Positions 33,260 to 42,780 of a stretch of DNA of 64,000 nt are shown in pieces. The notes beneath the pieces were generated by a model. It did not search any database. It saw only the letters and a program-made list of their open reading frames with translations, and was not told the origin of the DNA. The stretch lies in the NCBI GenBank assembly GCA_022827785.1, contig JAJEIM010000001.1, positions 1 through 64,000 of the forward strand. The letters are read 5' to 3'. Source of the stretch: Acidimicrobiia bacterium. Its GTDB lineage: Bacteria > Actinomycetota > Acidimicrobiia > Spongiisociales > Spongiisociaceae. Position 1 is the first letter of the stretch, and each line of letters begins with the position of its first letter. The position numbers and the translations under genes are program-made.

Positions 33260-34477
33260 GTGGCGGATAGGCATACTCACGAGCACAGTTCTCACGACCA
33301 TGATCATTCCGCGCATGAGGATCACTCCGGTCATGATCATGATGAGCATGAGGACCATTCCGGCCACGATCACCACGGCCACGACCATTCCGGCCATGAT
33401 CATGATGAGCATGAGGACCATTCCGGCCACGATCACCACGGGCACGACCATTCCGGCCATGATCATGATGAGCATGATGATCACTCCGGCCACGATCACC
33501 ACGGGCACGACCACCACGGGCATGGCCATGGGCACGGGGGCCACGACCACTCCCACGACCTACGGGGCGTCAGCAAGCGTGCCCTGACCATCGCCCTGAT
33601 ACTGATCGCCGGGTTCATGTTCGCCGAGGTCATCGGCGGCATACTCACCAAGAGCCTGGCCCTGCTATCGGACGCCGGTCATATGGTTTCGGATGCCATG
33701 TCGATAGCCCTCGCCCTGGTCGCCCTTCGCTTCGCCGAGCGGGAGGCCACGGTGGAGCGCACGTTCGGCTACCAACGCCTGGAGGCGCTCGCCGCCATGG
33801 TGAACGCTCTCACCCTCTGGATCGTCGGCCTCTGGGTTCTGCTCGAGGCCTATCACCGGGTACAGGACGTCCCGGATGTGGAAGGGTTGGGCATGCTCAT
33901 CGTGGGCGTGCTGGGGTTACTCGTCAACGTGGGCGCGGCGTGGGTGCTCCATCGTTCCGCCAAGGACAGCCTCAACGTGGAGGGCGCCTTCCAGCACGTC
34001 ATGGCCGACCTGCTGGGATCCGTGGGCGTGGTCATCTCGGGCATTGTCATCCTCACGACCGGGTGGAACATGATCGACCCCATCCTCAGCGTGGTCATCG
34101 CCTTCCTGATCCTCCGGAGCGCCTGGCCGCTGTCGGTCAAGGTCTTCCATGTGCTGGTGGACTCGGTCCCCGCGGACATCGACGTCTACAAGCTGGGGAG
34201 CGATCTCGAGATCGAAGGCGTCACGCTGATCCACGATATCCATATCCGGGCCGTCAGTTCGGACGAGACGACCTTCTCAGGGCACGTCATGATCGACCCG
34301 GATTACGAGGGAGACACCAACCTGCTGCTCCGCCGGTTGCGCGAGATCATCAAGGGACACGGCATCAACCACATCACCATCCAGTTGGACAAGACCGCGT
34401 CGCCGAGCAGTGACCTGGGTTGTGAGGAGAGCCACCACGTCAACTACCTGGCGGCCCGAGCCCGGTCCAGCGTATAG
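33260..34477 (+). CDS. CDF-family metal exporter with a long histidine-repeat N-terminus
   Basis: The 405-residue cation diffusion facilitator exports Zn2+, Co2+ or similar ions by proton antiport. Residues 5-100 are almost entirely His, Asp, Glu, Gly and Ser, with three perfect or near-perfect 21-residue repeats. Six helices follow from about 110, with the metal-site motif SDAGHMVSDA in helix 2 and HVMADLLGSV in helix 5, then a cytoplasmic ferredoxin-like tail. GTG at 33260 is preferred to the one at 33251 because of AAAGGTGG spacing. The tail is several times longer than the short His stretches of CzcD/ZitB. Confidence 0.93.
   Translation: MADRHTHEHSSHDHDHSAHEDHSGHDHDEHEDHSGHDHHGHDHSGHDHDEHEDHSGHDHHGHDHSGHDHDEHDDHSGHDHHGHDHHGHGHGHGGHDHSHDLRGVSKRALTIALILIAGFMFAEVIGGILTKSLALLSDAGHMVSDAMSIALALVALRFAEREATVERTFGYQRLEALAAMVNALTLWIVGLWVLLEAYHRVQDVPDVEGLGMLIVGVLGLLVNVGAAWVLHRSAKDSLNVEGAFQHVMADLLGSVGVVISGIVILTTGWNMIDPILSVVIAFLILRSAWPLSVKVFHVLVDSVPADIDVYKLGSDLEIEGVTLIHDIHIRAVSSDETTFSGHVMIDPDYEGDTNLLLRRLREIIKGHGINHITIQLDKTASPSSDLGCEESHHVNYLAARARSSV
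33326..33514 (+). repeat. Three tandem 63-bp repeats in the CDF coding region
   Basis: Units at 33326-33388, 33389-33451 and 33452-33514 each encode SGHDHDEHEDHSGHDHHGHD plus His, with one Glu-to-Asp change in the third. DNA is nearly identical between units, so the array can gain or lose copies by slippage. Codon-level identity, not just protein similarity, shows recent expansion. Confidence 0.95.
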
Positions 34478-34490
34478 GCGGCTAGCCCGA

Positions 34491-34513
34491 TCGGGGCGGC
34501 GGGGCCGCCCCGA
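34491..34513. terminator. Bidirectional terminator between convergent genes
   Basis: TCGGGGCGGC (34491-34500), loop GGG, GCCGCCCCGA (34504-34513) form a perfect 10-bp stem between the CDF and ammonium-transporter stops. A second perfect 14-bp palindrome, CCCGCCTAGGCGGG, lies at 34533-34546. Neither has a T-run. Confidence 0.7.
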
Positions 34514-34559
34514 GGCTCCCAGGCTTCTCGTTCCCGCCTAGGCGGGGTCGGCGGGCCGG

Positions 34560-35954
34560 CTACTCGTCATCATCGAAGTTCTCCGGCATGAGAACGAACT
34601 CGGGATAGGACTCCATACCGAGCTCGGCCACGTCCTGGCCCATCTGCTCGGCCTGGACGGATACGCGTAGGCCGATGGTCCGATCGATCAGGGTCCAGAC
34701 TGTCCAGGAAACGGCGAACACGAACGCTCCCACCGCAACGATACCGATCAGCTGTACCCCGAAGGTGGCGTCGGCATTGTCGAAGGCGGCGGCCAGAGTT
34801 CCCCAGATACCGCAGACGAGGTGGGCGGGAATCGCTCCCACCACGTCATCGACCTTGAGTTGCTCGAGGGTCTTGATCCCGAGCGTGCATAGGACGCCGC
34901 CTATGGCCCCGATGATGACCGCCCAGTAGAGATTGTTGTGGGTCGGGGCAGCGGTGATGGAGACCAGACCGGCGATGGCGCCGTTCAGGCCCGCGAACAG
35001 ATCGATTCGCCCCAGGAGCGGCCTGGAGACCGCCAGGGCGGCGAGTACGCCGGCGCACGCCGCCAAGTTGGTGTTGACCAGCACGGTGCTCATGGCCACG
35101 GCATCGAGAGCCGATCCGAGAGCCAACTGGGACCCGCCGTTGAAGCCGAACCAGCCCAGCCAGAGGATGAACACTCCGAGTGTCACCAGCAGAACGTTCG
35201 AGGGCGGAGTCGGCTTGACCGATCCGTCCTTGCGGAACTTACCGAGGCGGGGCCCGATGACCAGCACGCCGGCCAAGGCTGCCCAGCCGCCGACACTATG
35301 CACGATGGTCGACCCCGCGAAGTCCGCGAATCCCATCTCGGCCAGCCAGCCGCCGCCCCATGTCCATGCACCGACGATCGGGTAGATGAACGCCGCCAGA
35401 ACGAGCGTGAACCCGAAGAAGGGCCACAGCTTGGCCCGTTCGGCGATCGCTCCCGACACGATGGACGCGGTAGTGGCGACGAACACCATCTGGAAGAACC
35501 AGTCGGACAGCACGCTGTAGCTGTTCGCGACGACATCTCCGACGGCGCCCGCCTGGCCGCCCACCAGGTCGATCTCGGCCGGCGACGCCGAGTAGAAGAA
35601 CTGGAACGACCCGATCACGTCGCCCACGTTCACGTACATCAGGTTGTAGCCGATCACGTAGTAGGCGAGACAGGCGATCGAGAAGATCCCGATGTTCTTC
35701 AGGCAGATCATCGACGAGTTCTTGGTTCGGACCGCGCCCGACTCGAGCATGGTGAAGCCGGCGCACATCCACATCACGAGCGCACCCCATACGAGGAAGG
35801 AGAACGTGTTGAGGATGAACGCCACCTCGCCCTCGGCCATCTCCGCAGCCGAGGCCACGGTGGGGCGGAGGAGGAGCAAGCCCAGGGTCAGTATCCCTGC
35901 GACGATGATCCTGGTTCTCGACTTGGAGCGCCCCCGCTGCGCAATTAGGTCCAT
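34560..35954 (-). CDS. amt: Ammonium transporter (Amt/Mep/Rh family)
   Basis: The 464-residue channel-like transporter has a cleaved signal sequence (about residues 1-36, ending VASAA) and eleven helices. The two pore histidines are recognisable in STIVHSVGGW and AIPAHLVCGIW. The cytosolic tail keeps the QMGQDVAELGMESYP form common in actinobacterial Amt. It imports NH4+/NH3 under nitrogen limitation. There is no GlnK/GlnB gene beside it in this window. The ATG at 35954 has GGGAGGAT upstream. Confidence 0.94.
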   Translation of the reverse strand: MDLIAQRGRSKSRTRIIVAGILTLGLLLLRPTVASAAEMAEGEVAFILNTFSFLVWGALVMWMCAGFTMLESGAVRTKNSSMICLKNIGIFSIACLAYYVIGYNLMYVNVGDVIGSFQFFYSASPAEIDLVGGQAGAVGDVVANSYSVLSDWFFQMVFVATTASIVSGAIAERAKLWPFFGFTLVLAAFIYPIVGAWTWGGGWLAEMGFADFAGSTIVHSVGGWAALAGVLVIGPRLGKFRKDGSVKPTPPSNVLLVTLGVFILWLGWFGFNGGSQLALGSALDAVAMSTVLVNTNLAACAGVLAALAVSRPLLGRIDLFAGLNGAIAGLVSITAAPTHNNLYWAVIIGAIGGVLCTLGIKTLEQLKVDDVVGAIPAHLVCGIWGTLAAAFDNADATFGVQLIGIVAVGAFVFAVSWTVWTLIDRTIGLRVSVQAEQMGQDVAELGMESYPEFVLMPENFDDDE

Positions 35955-35985
35955 GCGAATCCTCCCTCGACGAACGGATCCGTCG

Positions 35986-35991
35986 AGTCTA
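35986..35991 (-). promoter_or_regulatory. -10 element for amt
   Basis: Read leftward, TAGACT lies at 35991-35986, 31 bp before the amt ATG, in the divergent region shared with rpmB. No clear -35 or NtrC/GlnR-type site was seen. Confidence 0.4.
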
Positions 35992-36059
35992 GAGCAAGGA
36001 GACGGTGCCGGGCCGGAATGACCGCCACAGGTGTATGCGGGACCGCCAACAGTCTCAGG

Positions 36060-36087
36060 TTGCGATTGCCATATCCCCCTCTAGACT
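36060..36087 (+). promoter_or_regulatory. rpmB promoter
   Basis: TTGCGA (36060-36065), a 16-bp spacer and TAGACT (36082-36087) lie 37 bp ahead of the bL28 start codon. Confidence 0.55.
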
Positions 36088-36124
36088 GGCGTCCCGCACC
36101 TGCACTCCGATCCGGGGAGTCGAC

Positions 36125-36361
36125 ATGTCCAGAATCTGCATGGTCACCGGTAAGAAGCCGACGTTCGGCAAGAAAGTCTCGTTCTCCCACAAGCGATCCA
36201 GCCGGCGCTGGACCCCGAACGTCCAGAAGAAGCGCTACTGGGTTCCCTCGCAGCGCCGCTACGTGACCCTCACAGTCAGCACCAAGGGGATCAAGACCAT
36301 CGACAAGAAGGGGATCGAGTCGGTGATGGCGGACCTCAAGCGGCGAGGCATCAAGGTCTGA
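36125..36361 (+). CDS. rpmB: Large-subunit ribosomal protein bL28
   Basis: The 78-residue basic protein begins [20 protein letters not shown], followed by [19 protein letters not shown], the bL28 core. Only one Cys is present instead of the two CxxC pairs of the zinc form, so this is the zinc-free (C-minus) type. Such copies are often made under zinc limitation. It has its own promoter next to a CDF metal exporter; a metal link is speculative. Start ATG 36125. Confidence 0.95.
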   Translation: MSRICMVTGKKPTFGKKVSFSHKRSSRRWTPNVQKKRYWVPSQRRYVTLTVSTKGIKTIDKKGIESVMADLKRRGIKV

Positions 36362-36379
36362 TCCTCCGGTGGGGGGTTC

Positions 36380-37171
36380 TCATTCCGCTCCCATCGCCAG
36401 GTAGCGACCGTTCGACGACTCGACCACCAACGGCATGCCGTAGATGGCGGTCAGGGTCCTTCCCGTCAGTACCTCCCGTGTCCGACCTGACGCCCGCACC
36501 CTCCCCGCGGCCAGGATCAGGATGTCCTCGAAGCCGGGTGGGATCTCCTCCGCATGGTGGGTCACCAGGATCACTGTGAGCGTCCGCGCTCCATCCCCCA
36601 TCGCTGCCAGGGAGGCGATCAACCTCTCCCTGGCTCCGAGATCCAGACCGGTTCCCGGCTCGTCCAGCAGCAACAGTTCGGGTCGTGCCATCAGGGCCCG
36701 GGCGATCAGCACCCGCTTCTTCTCGCCATCCGACAGGGTGGCGAACTCTCGATCCGCCATGGCGTCCACCCCCATCAGCTCCATCTGCTGATCGGCGTAG
36801 CGGCGGTCCTCCGGTGTGTAGGAGTGCCATCTGGTGTCCACGAAGGCGGCGTGGAGCCCGGTCATGACCACGTCCCGGCACGGCAGGTACCGCCGAACCA
36901 GGGCGGACGGAGCTGGTCCCACGTATCCGATCCGGGGCCGGAGCCGGCGGACGTCGGTGCGTCCCATGCGCTCGCCCAGGATGGTGGCCGTGCCACTGGT
37001 CGGGAACTGGTAGGTCGAAATGACCTGCAGCAGGGTGGTCTTGCCTGCGCCGTTGGGTCCGAACAGCACCCAGCGTTCGCCGATCCCGACTCTCCAGTCG
37101 ATCCCGGAGACGAGCTGTTTGCCGGCCTTCTTGACCGTCACGCCACGGAGGTCGATGGCCGGGACGCCCAA
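36380..37171 (-). CDS. ABC transporter ATP-binding protein
   Basis: The 263-residue ATPase has Walker A GPNGAGKTTL, signature LSDGEKKRV, Walker B LLLLDEPGTGLD and switch His in LVTHHAEEIP. It is like the YlmA/molybdate-type stand-alone ATPases that lack an adjacent permease. No membrane gene accompanies it here. The start is TTG 37171, 8 bp after the upstream dehydrogenase stop, with AGGTCGGGA before it, so it is co-transcribed with that gene. Confidence 0.85.
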   Translation of the reverse strand: MGVPAIDLRGVTVKKAGKQLVSGIDWRVGIGERWVLFGPNGAGKTTLLQVISTYQFPTSGTATILGERMGRTDVRRLRPRIGYVGPAPSALVRRYLPCRDVVMTGLHAAFVDTRWHSYTPEDRRYADQQMELMGVDAMADREFATLSDGEKKRVLIARALMARPELLLLDEPGTGLDLGARERLIASLAAMGDGARTLTVILVTHHAEEIPPGFEDILILAAGRVRASGRTREVLTGRTLTAIYGMPLVVESSNGRYLAMGAE

Positions 37172-37179
37172 TCCCGACC

Positions 37180-38100
37180 TCAGTAGCCTTGGCGCGGGTC
37201 GTAGAGGGGGAAGGGTGGCTCCCCTCGCTGGAGGCGCCGGATGTTGGCCGCGATCAGAGGCGCCGCAGTCGGTGCTCTGGTGAAGCCGCTGGTGTGGGGG
37301 GTGATGCGGACCCGGGGGTGGTCCCAGAGCGGCGAGTCGGCAGGGAGAGGCTCGGTCTCGGTGACGTCCAGCACGGCGGCGGAGAGGACCCCCTCGTCGA
37401 GGGCTGATACGAGGTCGGATTCGATCGTGGTGGCGCCCCGGCCTAGGGAGATGTAGATCGAACCGGGCGTGAAGCGTTCCAGGATCCCCGCATCGATCAG
37501 CCCCCGGGTCTCAGGGGTATGGGGAAGCACATTGATCACGGCTCCGGAGGCTGAGACCATTTCCTCGAGACCGTCGCGGCCCCGGTAGTGGGTGACGCCC
37601 TCCTCGTGGCCTCCGGTCCGGGTCCACGCATTGACCGGGTAGCCGAGCACGGCCAGGCACTCCCCGATGCGACGACCGATGGCGCCGAAGCCCAGGATGC
37701 CGACCGGGAAGCTACCCGTGGGAGTGGCCCGGATCGGCCTCCACACCTTCGCCGCCTGCTGGTCGAGGTAGGTGTGCAGCTTGCGATGGAAGTGCACCAC
37801 CCAGTGGGCGGCGTAGGCGGCCATCTCGTCTGCCATCGTCGCGTCGGCCATCCGAACGATGGGAACGTCCGGATAGTCGCCGCCGGCGAACTGCTCGACC
37901 CCGGCAGTCGTCGCCAGGATGGCGCGCAGGTTCGGGTAGCGCCTCAGATCTTCCGTGTCGTGGGTCCAGAAGATCGCGTACTCGACGGAATCGGGGTCGT
38001 CGATGTCCGGCCAGAACTGGATCTTCATGTCCGGGAGTTCCCGGGACAGTATCTCGAACCACTCGGCCCGTTCCGAATAGGGGTTCAGCATGATCGACAC
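37180..38100 (-). CDS. D-isomer-specific 2-hydroxyacid dehydrogenase (GhrA-like)
   Basis: The 306-residue NAD(P)-dependent reductase of 2-oxo acids such as glyoxylate or hydroxypyruvate has a split catalytic domain, with NAD motif GILGFGAIGRRIGE in the middle. Catalytic residues are Arg in SLGRGATTI, Glu in DVTETEPLP and His in ITPHTSGF. The GTG at 38100 gives the GhrA-like start SIMLNPYSERAEWFE; ATG at 38091 is an alternative. It reads leftward, divergent from the HhH-GPD gene. Confidence 0.85.
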   Translation of the reverse strand: MSIMLNPYSERAEWFEILSRELPDMKIQFWPDIDDPDSVEYAIFWTHDTEDLRRYPNLRAILATTAGVEQFAGGDYPDVPIVRMADATMADEMAAYAAHWVVHFHRKLHTYLDQQAAKVWRPIRATPTGSFPVGILGFGAIGRRIGECLAVLGYPVNAWTRTGGHEEGVTHYRGRDGLEEMVSASGAVINVLPHTPETRGLIDAGILERFTPGSIYISLGRGATTIESDLVSALDEGVLSAAVLDVTETEPLPADSPLWDHPRVRITPHTSGFTRAPTAAPLIAANIRRLQRGEPPFPLYDPRQGY

Positions 38101-38272
38101 GTGACAAGTCAACCAGATTGTCGGGACCGATATGTCGAATGGTCGGACGGCCGGGCCCGTAGACGCTGTTGCTCTCGGCGCCCGACGGTACCCATCGCCC
38201 TCCGGCTGCCGCTGTCCCGACCCGGCGACCGTGCGGACGCGACCGCTACCGTTCAGGCCAAAAGGAGGACTC

Positions 38273-38842
38273 ATGCCCGAGATGCTTCCGTGGACCTCTT
38301 CTAAGGATGCCAACCGGCTTCTCGCCACCAGTCCGTTGGCTCTCATGATCGGGATGCTGCTGGACCAGCAGGTGAGGATGGAGGTGGCCTTCCATTCCCC
38401 GCATGCCCTCGCGGAACGGCTGGGGCGGCCGCTGGACGCGGCCCACATCGCCGCCGTCGACGGGGACGAATTGGAGGCGGTGTTCCGGGGCCCGCCGGCT
38501 CTCCACCGCTTTCCGAACGCCATGGCCCGTCGCACGCAGGCGCTGTGCCAGGCGCTCTCGGACCATTACGACGGTGACGCGGCGGCCATCTGGAGGACCG
38601 CTGCAGACGGTCGCGAACTGCTGAGGCGGCTCAAGAAGCTCCCCGGATTCGGCGACGCCAAGGCGCGCATCTTTGCGGGCATCGTCGGCAAGCGGCTCGG
38701 TGAGGGCCCCCCGGGATGGGAGGAGGTGGCCGCCGACTGGCCCTCCATCGCCGACATCGCCGAGTTCGACCAGATCGATGCGCTGCGGCAAGCCAAGGCG
38801 CGCATGAAGGCGGAGCAGAAGGCGGCCAAGGGCCGGCGGTGA
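38273..38842 (+). CDS. HhH-GPD-type base-excision repair protein
   Basis: The 189-residue protein starts at ATG 38273 behind AAAGGAGG. Residues 15-30 (LLATSPLALMIGMLLDQQV) begin the helical core, and KKLPGFGDAKARIFAGIVG is the helix-hairpin-helix. The four-Cys Fe-S cluster of EndoIII is absent. This short form is common in actinobacteria and presumably removes damaged bases. The catalytic Asp/Lys cannot be assigned with confidence. Its stop overlaps the uridine kinase start. Confidence 0.82.
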   Translation: MPEMLPWTSSKDANRLLATSPLALMIGMLLDQQVRMEVAFHSPHALAERLGRPLDAAHIAAVDGDELEAVFRGPPALHRFPNAMARRTQALCQALSDHYDGDAAAIWRTAADGRELLRRLKKLPGFGDAKARIFAGIVGKRLGEGPPGWEEVAADWPSIADIAEFDQIDALRQAKARMKAEQKAAKGRR

Positions 38843-39510
38843 GCACGTCCGGGGGGTTCCGGGTGGGAGAGGGAGACCGGGACCGGCAGACCGGGCACCC
38901 CTTCGTGATCGGTGTGGCGGGCGGATCGGGCTCGGGCAAGAGCACGATCTGCCAGGCGATCGTCGACCGGATCGGCCCGGACCACGTGGCGCTGATCGCC
39001 CATGACGCCTACTACCGGCACCGGCCCGAGATCTCCTACGAGGAGCGGACCAGGGTCAACTACGACCATCCCGACTCGCTCGAGACCGAACTGCTCCTGG
39101 CCCACCTGGAGGGCCTGGCGGCTGGGGAGACCATCCAGCACCCGTTGTACGACTTCACCAGGCACCTGCGCCGGTCCCGGACCCTCGCCATCCCGCCGCG
39201 GCCGGTGATCCTGATCGAGGGGATACTGACGCTGGTGGACCCCGACCTGCGGGAGAGGCTGGACCTCCGGGTGTTCGTGGACACCGATGCCGACCTGAGG
39301 GTGTTGCGCCGGGTCGAGCGGGACATGCGGGAGAGAGGGCGATCGCTCGAATCGATCATCGCCCAGTACCAGGCCACCGTGAAACCCATGCACGAGCGGT
39401 TCGTGGTGCCCTCCAAGCGGCACGCCGACCTGATCATCCCCGAGGGATACAACCGTCAGGCGGTAGGAGCGCTGGTGGCCTCGATCCGGGAAGTCCTCAA
39501 CCGTCCGTAG
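38839..39510 (+). CDS. udk: Uridine kinase
   Basis: The 223-residue P-loop kinase phosphorylates uridine/cytidine in pyrimidine salvage. The P-loop is GVAGGSGSGKST; the substrate-binding segments are IAHDAYYRHRPEISYEERT, NYDHPDSLETELLLAHL and YDFTRHLRRS, and the lid Arg region is RRVERDMRERGRS. The start is GTG 38839, overlapping the previous stop (GTGA). Residues 1-18 are a variable extension. Confidence 0.93.
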   Translation: MSTSGGFRVGEGDRDRQTGHPFVIGVAGGSGSGKSTICQAIVDRIGPDHVALIAHDAYYRHRPEISYEERTRVNYDHPDSLETELLLAHLEGLAAGETIQHPLYDFTRHLRRSRTLAIPPRPVILIEGILTLVDPDLRERLDLRVFVDTDADLRVLRRVERDMRERGRSLESIIAQYQATVKPMHERFVVPSKRHADLIIPEGYNRQAVGALVASIREVLNRP

Positions 39511-39560
39511 CCACCCGCGGGAGGAACCGTGCCGGAGCCGGAGCGTACAGGCGGCCGCCA

Positions 39561-39566
39561 TATACT
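39561..39566 (+). promoter_or_regulatory. -10 element for proC, leaderless arrangement
   Basis: TATACT at 39561-39566 ends 6 nt before the proC ATG, and no ribosome-binding site intervenes. Transcription would begin at the start codon. Confidence 0.55.
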
Positions 39567-39572
39567 CGGGCT

Positions 39573-40388
39573 ATGGATCGGTCCTCCATCGCAATCGTCG
39601 GGGTCGGCGCCATGGGCGGAGCCCTGCTCTCCGGCCTGCTCGAGGCCGGCTGGACCCCTGCGGACCTGACGCTGATCGAGGCCTACGAACCTAGGGCCGC
39701 GGAGTTGCGGGAGAACACCGGCTGCCGGACCGTGGGCGAGCCGTCAGACGGCATCGACGGCCAGGACATCGTGGTGCTGGCCGTGAAACCCCAGGACATC
39801 CATGTCGCTCTGAGTCAACTGGCCGAGGTATTGACGGCGGATCAGGTGCTCGTGGCGCTGGTGGCCGGGGTTCCGATCAGCGTGTACGAGCGGGCCCTGG
39901 GCGAAATGCCCGTGATCCGGACCATGCCCAACACGCCGGCACTGGTCGGCGAGGGGATCACAGCCTGCTCTCCCGGCGCGCACGCCACTGCTGACCACAT
40001 GGCTGCGGCCCGGGCCGTGCTGTCGGCCGTCGGCCTGGTGGAGGAGGTCGATGAGGTCCTGATGGACGCGGTGACCGCGGTCTCCGGGAGCGGTCCGGCC
40101 TATGCCTACCTGCTGGCCGAGGCGATGATTGCCGAGGGGGTCCGGCAGGGACTCGATCCCGAAACGGCACTGCGGCTGGCGGCTCGGACCATCAGGGGCG
40201 CGGGGACCATGATGGAGTCCTCCGATGACGACCCCTCCGTCCTGCGTCAACGGGTGGCGTCTCCGGGCGGCACCACCGCCGAGGCTCTGGCGGTAATGGA
40301 CCAGGGCGGCTTCGTGGACGTGGTCCGTGAGGCGGTTGCCGCCGCTACCGAACGCTCCATAGAACTAGGAGAGATCGCCGCCGGCTAG
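39573..40388 (+). CDS. proC: Pyrroline-5-carboxylate reductase
   Basis: The 271-residue NAD(P)H enzyme performs the last step of proline synthesis. The Rossmann motif is IVGVGAMGGALLSGLLEAG, the cofactor loop is AVKPQDI, and the P5CR signature occupies about residues 160-240 with VTAVSGSGPAYAYLLAEAMI and the SPGGTTAEAL segment. Length is typical. It appears to have its own leaderless promoter and is followed after 187 bp by the Fe-S oxidoreductase. Confidence 0.95.
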   Translation: MDRSSIAIVGVGAMGGALLSGLLEAGWTPADLTLIEAYEPRAAELRENTGCRTVGEPSDGIDGQDIVVLAVKPQDIHVALSQLAEVLTADQVLVALVAGVPISVYERALGEMPVIRTMPNTPALVGEGITACSPGAHATADHMAAARAVLSAVGLVEEVDEVLMDAVTAVSGSGPAYAYLLAEAMIAEGVRQGLDPETALRLAARTIRGAGTMMESSDDDPSVLRQRVASPGGTTAEALAVMDQGGFVDVVREAVAAATERSIELGEIAAG

Positions 40389-40575
40389 TTGATCGTGGTC
40401 GGTCTGCTTTGCGGTCGGCGTGCTCTGGACCGCCATCGGCGCCATGTCCCACCGCCGCCACACAGACCAACCACGGGATCCGCGATGACTAACGAACGCG
40501 CATAGCGCGAACACGTCCTAGCAACGAGCCACCGCTCTACACTTCGGGCGGCCGTCCGCACACGGAGGAGCCCGG

Positions 40576-42720
40576 ATGCGTCGTAAGTTCACCGCCGCCG
40601 AGATACTGGTGTTCCTGGGAGTGCTGGTGGCGTTGGGAACACTGGCCAGTTGGTTTGCCGGGCAGTTTCCGGGCCACGCCGAGAGCCCCGTATCCCGCAA
40701 GGTGTTCGTCAACATCCCGACCGCGGTGGAAGCCATGTTCTACGTGGCGGTGGCGGGCTTCCTGTTCCTGACCTTCTACCTGTTCTCGCTCCGGGCCAGG
40801 AATTGGCAGCGTGGCTCGCCCGACCGGCGGACCGGTCTCTGGAGGGAGCGGCTGGAGGCCATGGGCGCCGGGCTCCGGATGCAGACCCTCATGCGCGACC
40901 GCGGCGCCGGCCTGATGCACTCCATGGTCTACTACGGGTTCCTGGTGCTGTTCCTGGGCACGGTGACCCTGGAGATCGATCACCTGCTCCCGGCCGCTTT
41001 CAAGTTCCTCCAGGACGATGTCTACAGGGCTTATTCCTTCATCCTGGATGCGGCGGCCCTGGTGTTTCTCGGGGGGTTGGCCTGGGCTTTCGTGAGAAGG
41101 TACGGGCAGGCGCCGTGGCGCCTCCGATCCAAGACCCGACCCGAGGACTTCTGGATCCTGGTCACCCTGGCGCTGATCGGCGTCAGCGGGCTGGCAACCG
41201 AAGCGGCCCGGATCGCGGTCGAGAACCGGCCGTCGTACGAGGTGTGGTCGTTCGTGGGCTATCCGCTCTCGCTGCTGGTTCCGCAAGGGCCGGCAGCTGG
41301 GATCCATCAGGTCATCTGGGTGATCCACGTCGCCTCCTTCCTGGCGTTCCTGGTGGTGCTTCCCACCACCAAGCTCCGGCACATGGTCACCTCGCCCGTC
41401 AACATGTTCCTCGGTCCCAAGGAACGGCCACCGGGCGCGATGCGGGAGATGCCCAACCTGATGGAGGTCGAGGACATCGAGACCGTGGGCGCGTCGGCGG
41501 TGGGGGAGTTCACCTGGAAACAGCTGCTCGACACAGACGCATGCACCGTGTGCGGACGTTGTACATCGGTGTGTCCGGCCAACGCCACCGGCAAAGCGCT
41601 GGATCCCCGCGAGATCGTGCTCAAGCTCGGCGAGGTGGCGTCACGGACGGCGGACCCTGCGGTGACGCCTCCGGTCTCGGTGGATGAGGCCATCACGGTG
41701 TCCGCCGACAACGTTTTCGAGCGGATCACTCCCGAGGAGCTCTGGGCCTGCACATCGTGCAAGGCATGCGACGAGATCTGCCCGGTCGACATCGAGATCC
41801 TGGACAAGATCCTCGACATGCGCCGCTACCTGGCGTTGATGGAAGCGGACTTCCCGTCCGAGCTGGGGAAGGCGTACCTGTCGATGGAGAACTCCTCCAA
41901 TCCGTACGGCATGGGCCAGGCGGACCGGGCAGCGTGGACCTCCGAGCTGGACTTCGAGGTACCGATCCTCGGCCAAGATGTCGAGACGGCCGAGTATCTC
42001 TACTGGGTGGGTTGTGCCGGCTCCTTCGACGATCGTAACCGGAAGGTGACGGTGGCTACCGCCCGGCTCCTCCATGAGGCAGGGGTCAGCTTCGCAATTC
42101 TGGGCCCCGCCGAGTTGTGCACCGGCGATCCGGCCCGGCGGTCGGGCAACGAGTTCGTCTTCCAGATGCTGGCCATCCAGAATGTCGAGACGCTCGCGGA
42201 CCGGGGGGTGAGGAAGGTCATCACCCAGTGCCCGCACTGCTTCAACACCCTCAAAAACGAGTACCCGCAGTTCGGCGGCGACTACGAGGTGATCCACCAC
42301 AGCCAGGTCCTGTCCGACCTGGTGGAGCAGGGCCTCCTACGGACCAGGAACGGGAAGTCGAAGACGGTGACCTACCACGACTCCTGCTACCTCGGGCGCC
42401 ACAACGGCGTGTACATGGCGCCCCGGGGGGTGGTGGCCTCCATCGGCGGGGTCAACGTGGTGGAAATGGGTCGGTCCGGGACCCGCTCGTTCTGTTGCGG
42501 CGCCGGCGGCTCGCAGATGTGGATGGAGGAGCGAGTGGGCAAGAAGGTCAACATCGAGCGGGCTGAGGAAGCGGTGGCAACCGGCGCGGACGAGGTGGCT
42601 GTGGCCTGTCCCTTCTGTTACGTGATGCTCGATGACGGCGTGCGCGAACTCGGTGAAGAGGAGTCGGTAGCCGTACGGGACATCTCGATGATCTTGGCCG
42701 ACTCCGTCTTCGACGAGTAG
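40576..42720 (+). CDS. Membrane Fe-S oxidoreductase (EtfD/Rv0338c-like)
   Basis: The 714-residue electron-transfer protein has about six helices in residues 5-265, a NarI/haem-b-like membrane part. Two 4Fe-4S motifs follow at about 322 ([12 protein letters not shown]) and 391 ([12 protein letters not shown]), then two cysteine-rich CCG domains (VGCAGSF to CPHCFNTL, and [10 protein letters not shown] to CCGAGGS). In mycobacteria EtfD passes electrons from ETF, fed by acyl-CoA dehydrogenases, to menaquinone. That role fits the architecture here; ETF genes are not in the window. ATG 40576 follows GGAGGAG. Confidence 0.88.
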   Translation: MRRKFTAAEILVFLGVLVALGTLASWFAGQFPGHAESPVSRKVFVNIPTAVEAMFYVAVAGFLFLTFYLFSLRARNWQRGSPDRRTGLWRERLEAMGAGLRMQTLMRDRGAGLMHSMVYYGFLVLFLGTVTLEIDHLLPAAFKFLQDDVYRAYSFILDAAALVFLGGLAWAFVRRYGQAPWRLRSKTRPEDFWILVTLALIGVSGLATEAARIAVENRPSYEVWSFVGYPLSLLVPQGPAAGIHQVIWVIHVASFLAFLVVLPTTKLRHMVTSPVNMFLGPKERPPGAMREMPNLMEVEDIETVGASAVGEFTWKQLLDTDACTVCGRCTSVCPANATGKALDPREIVLKLGEVASRTADPAVTPPVSVDEAITVSADNVFERITPEELWACTSCKACDEICPVDIEILDKILDMRRYLALMEADFPSELGKAYLSMENSSNPYGMGQADRAAWTSELDFEVPILGQDVETAEYLYWVGCAGSFDDRNRKVTVATARLLHEAGVSFAILGPAELCTGDPARRSGNEFVFQMLAIQNVETLADRGVRKVITQCPHCFNTLKNEYPQFGGDYEVIHHSQVLSDLVEQGLLRTRNGKSKTVTYHDSCYLGRHNGVYMAPRGVVASIGGVNVVEMGRSGTRSFCCGAGGSQMWMEERVGKKVNIERAEEAVATGADEVAVACPFCYVMLDDGVRELGEEESVAVRDISMILADSVFDE

Positions 42721-42759
42721 CCCCTGATTCTCCACGGATCCTGTTCTTGATGTGAGTGA

Positions 42760-42780
42760 TCGGGAGCCTCGCTCTCCCGA
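42760..42780 (+). terminator. 7-bp stem-loop after the Fe-S oxidoreductase gene
   Basis: TCGGGAG (42760-42766), a 7-nt loop and CTCCCGA (42774-42780) lie 39 nt past the stop. The 42781-43008 remainder holds nothing recognisable. Confidence 0.5.

Noticed and set aside
33326-33514. Regular repeats that could be taken for a CRISPR array
   Set aside because: Units are contiguous 63-bp copies in the frame of the CDF gene, with no spacers, and they encode a His-rich tail.
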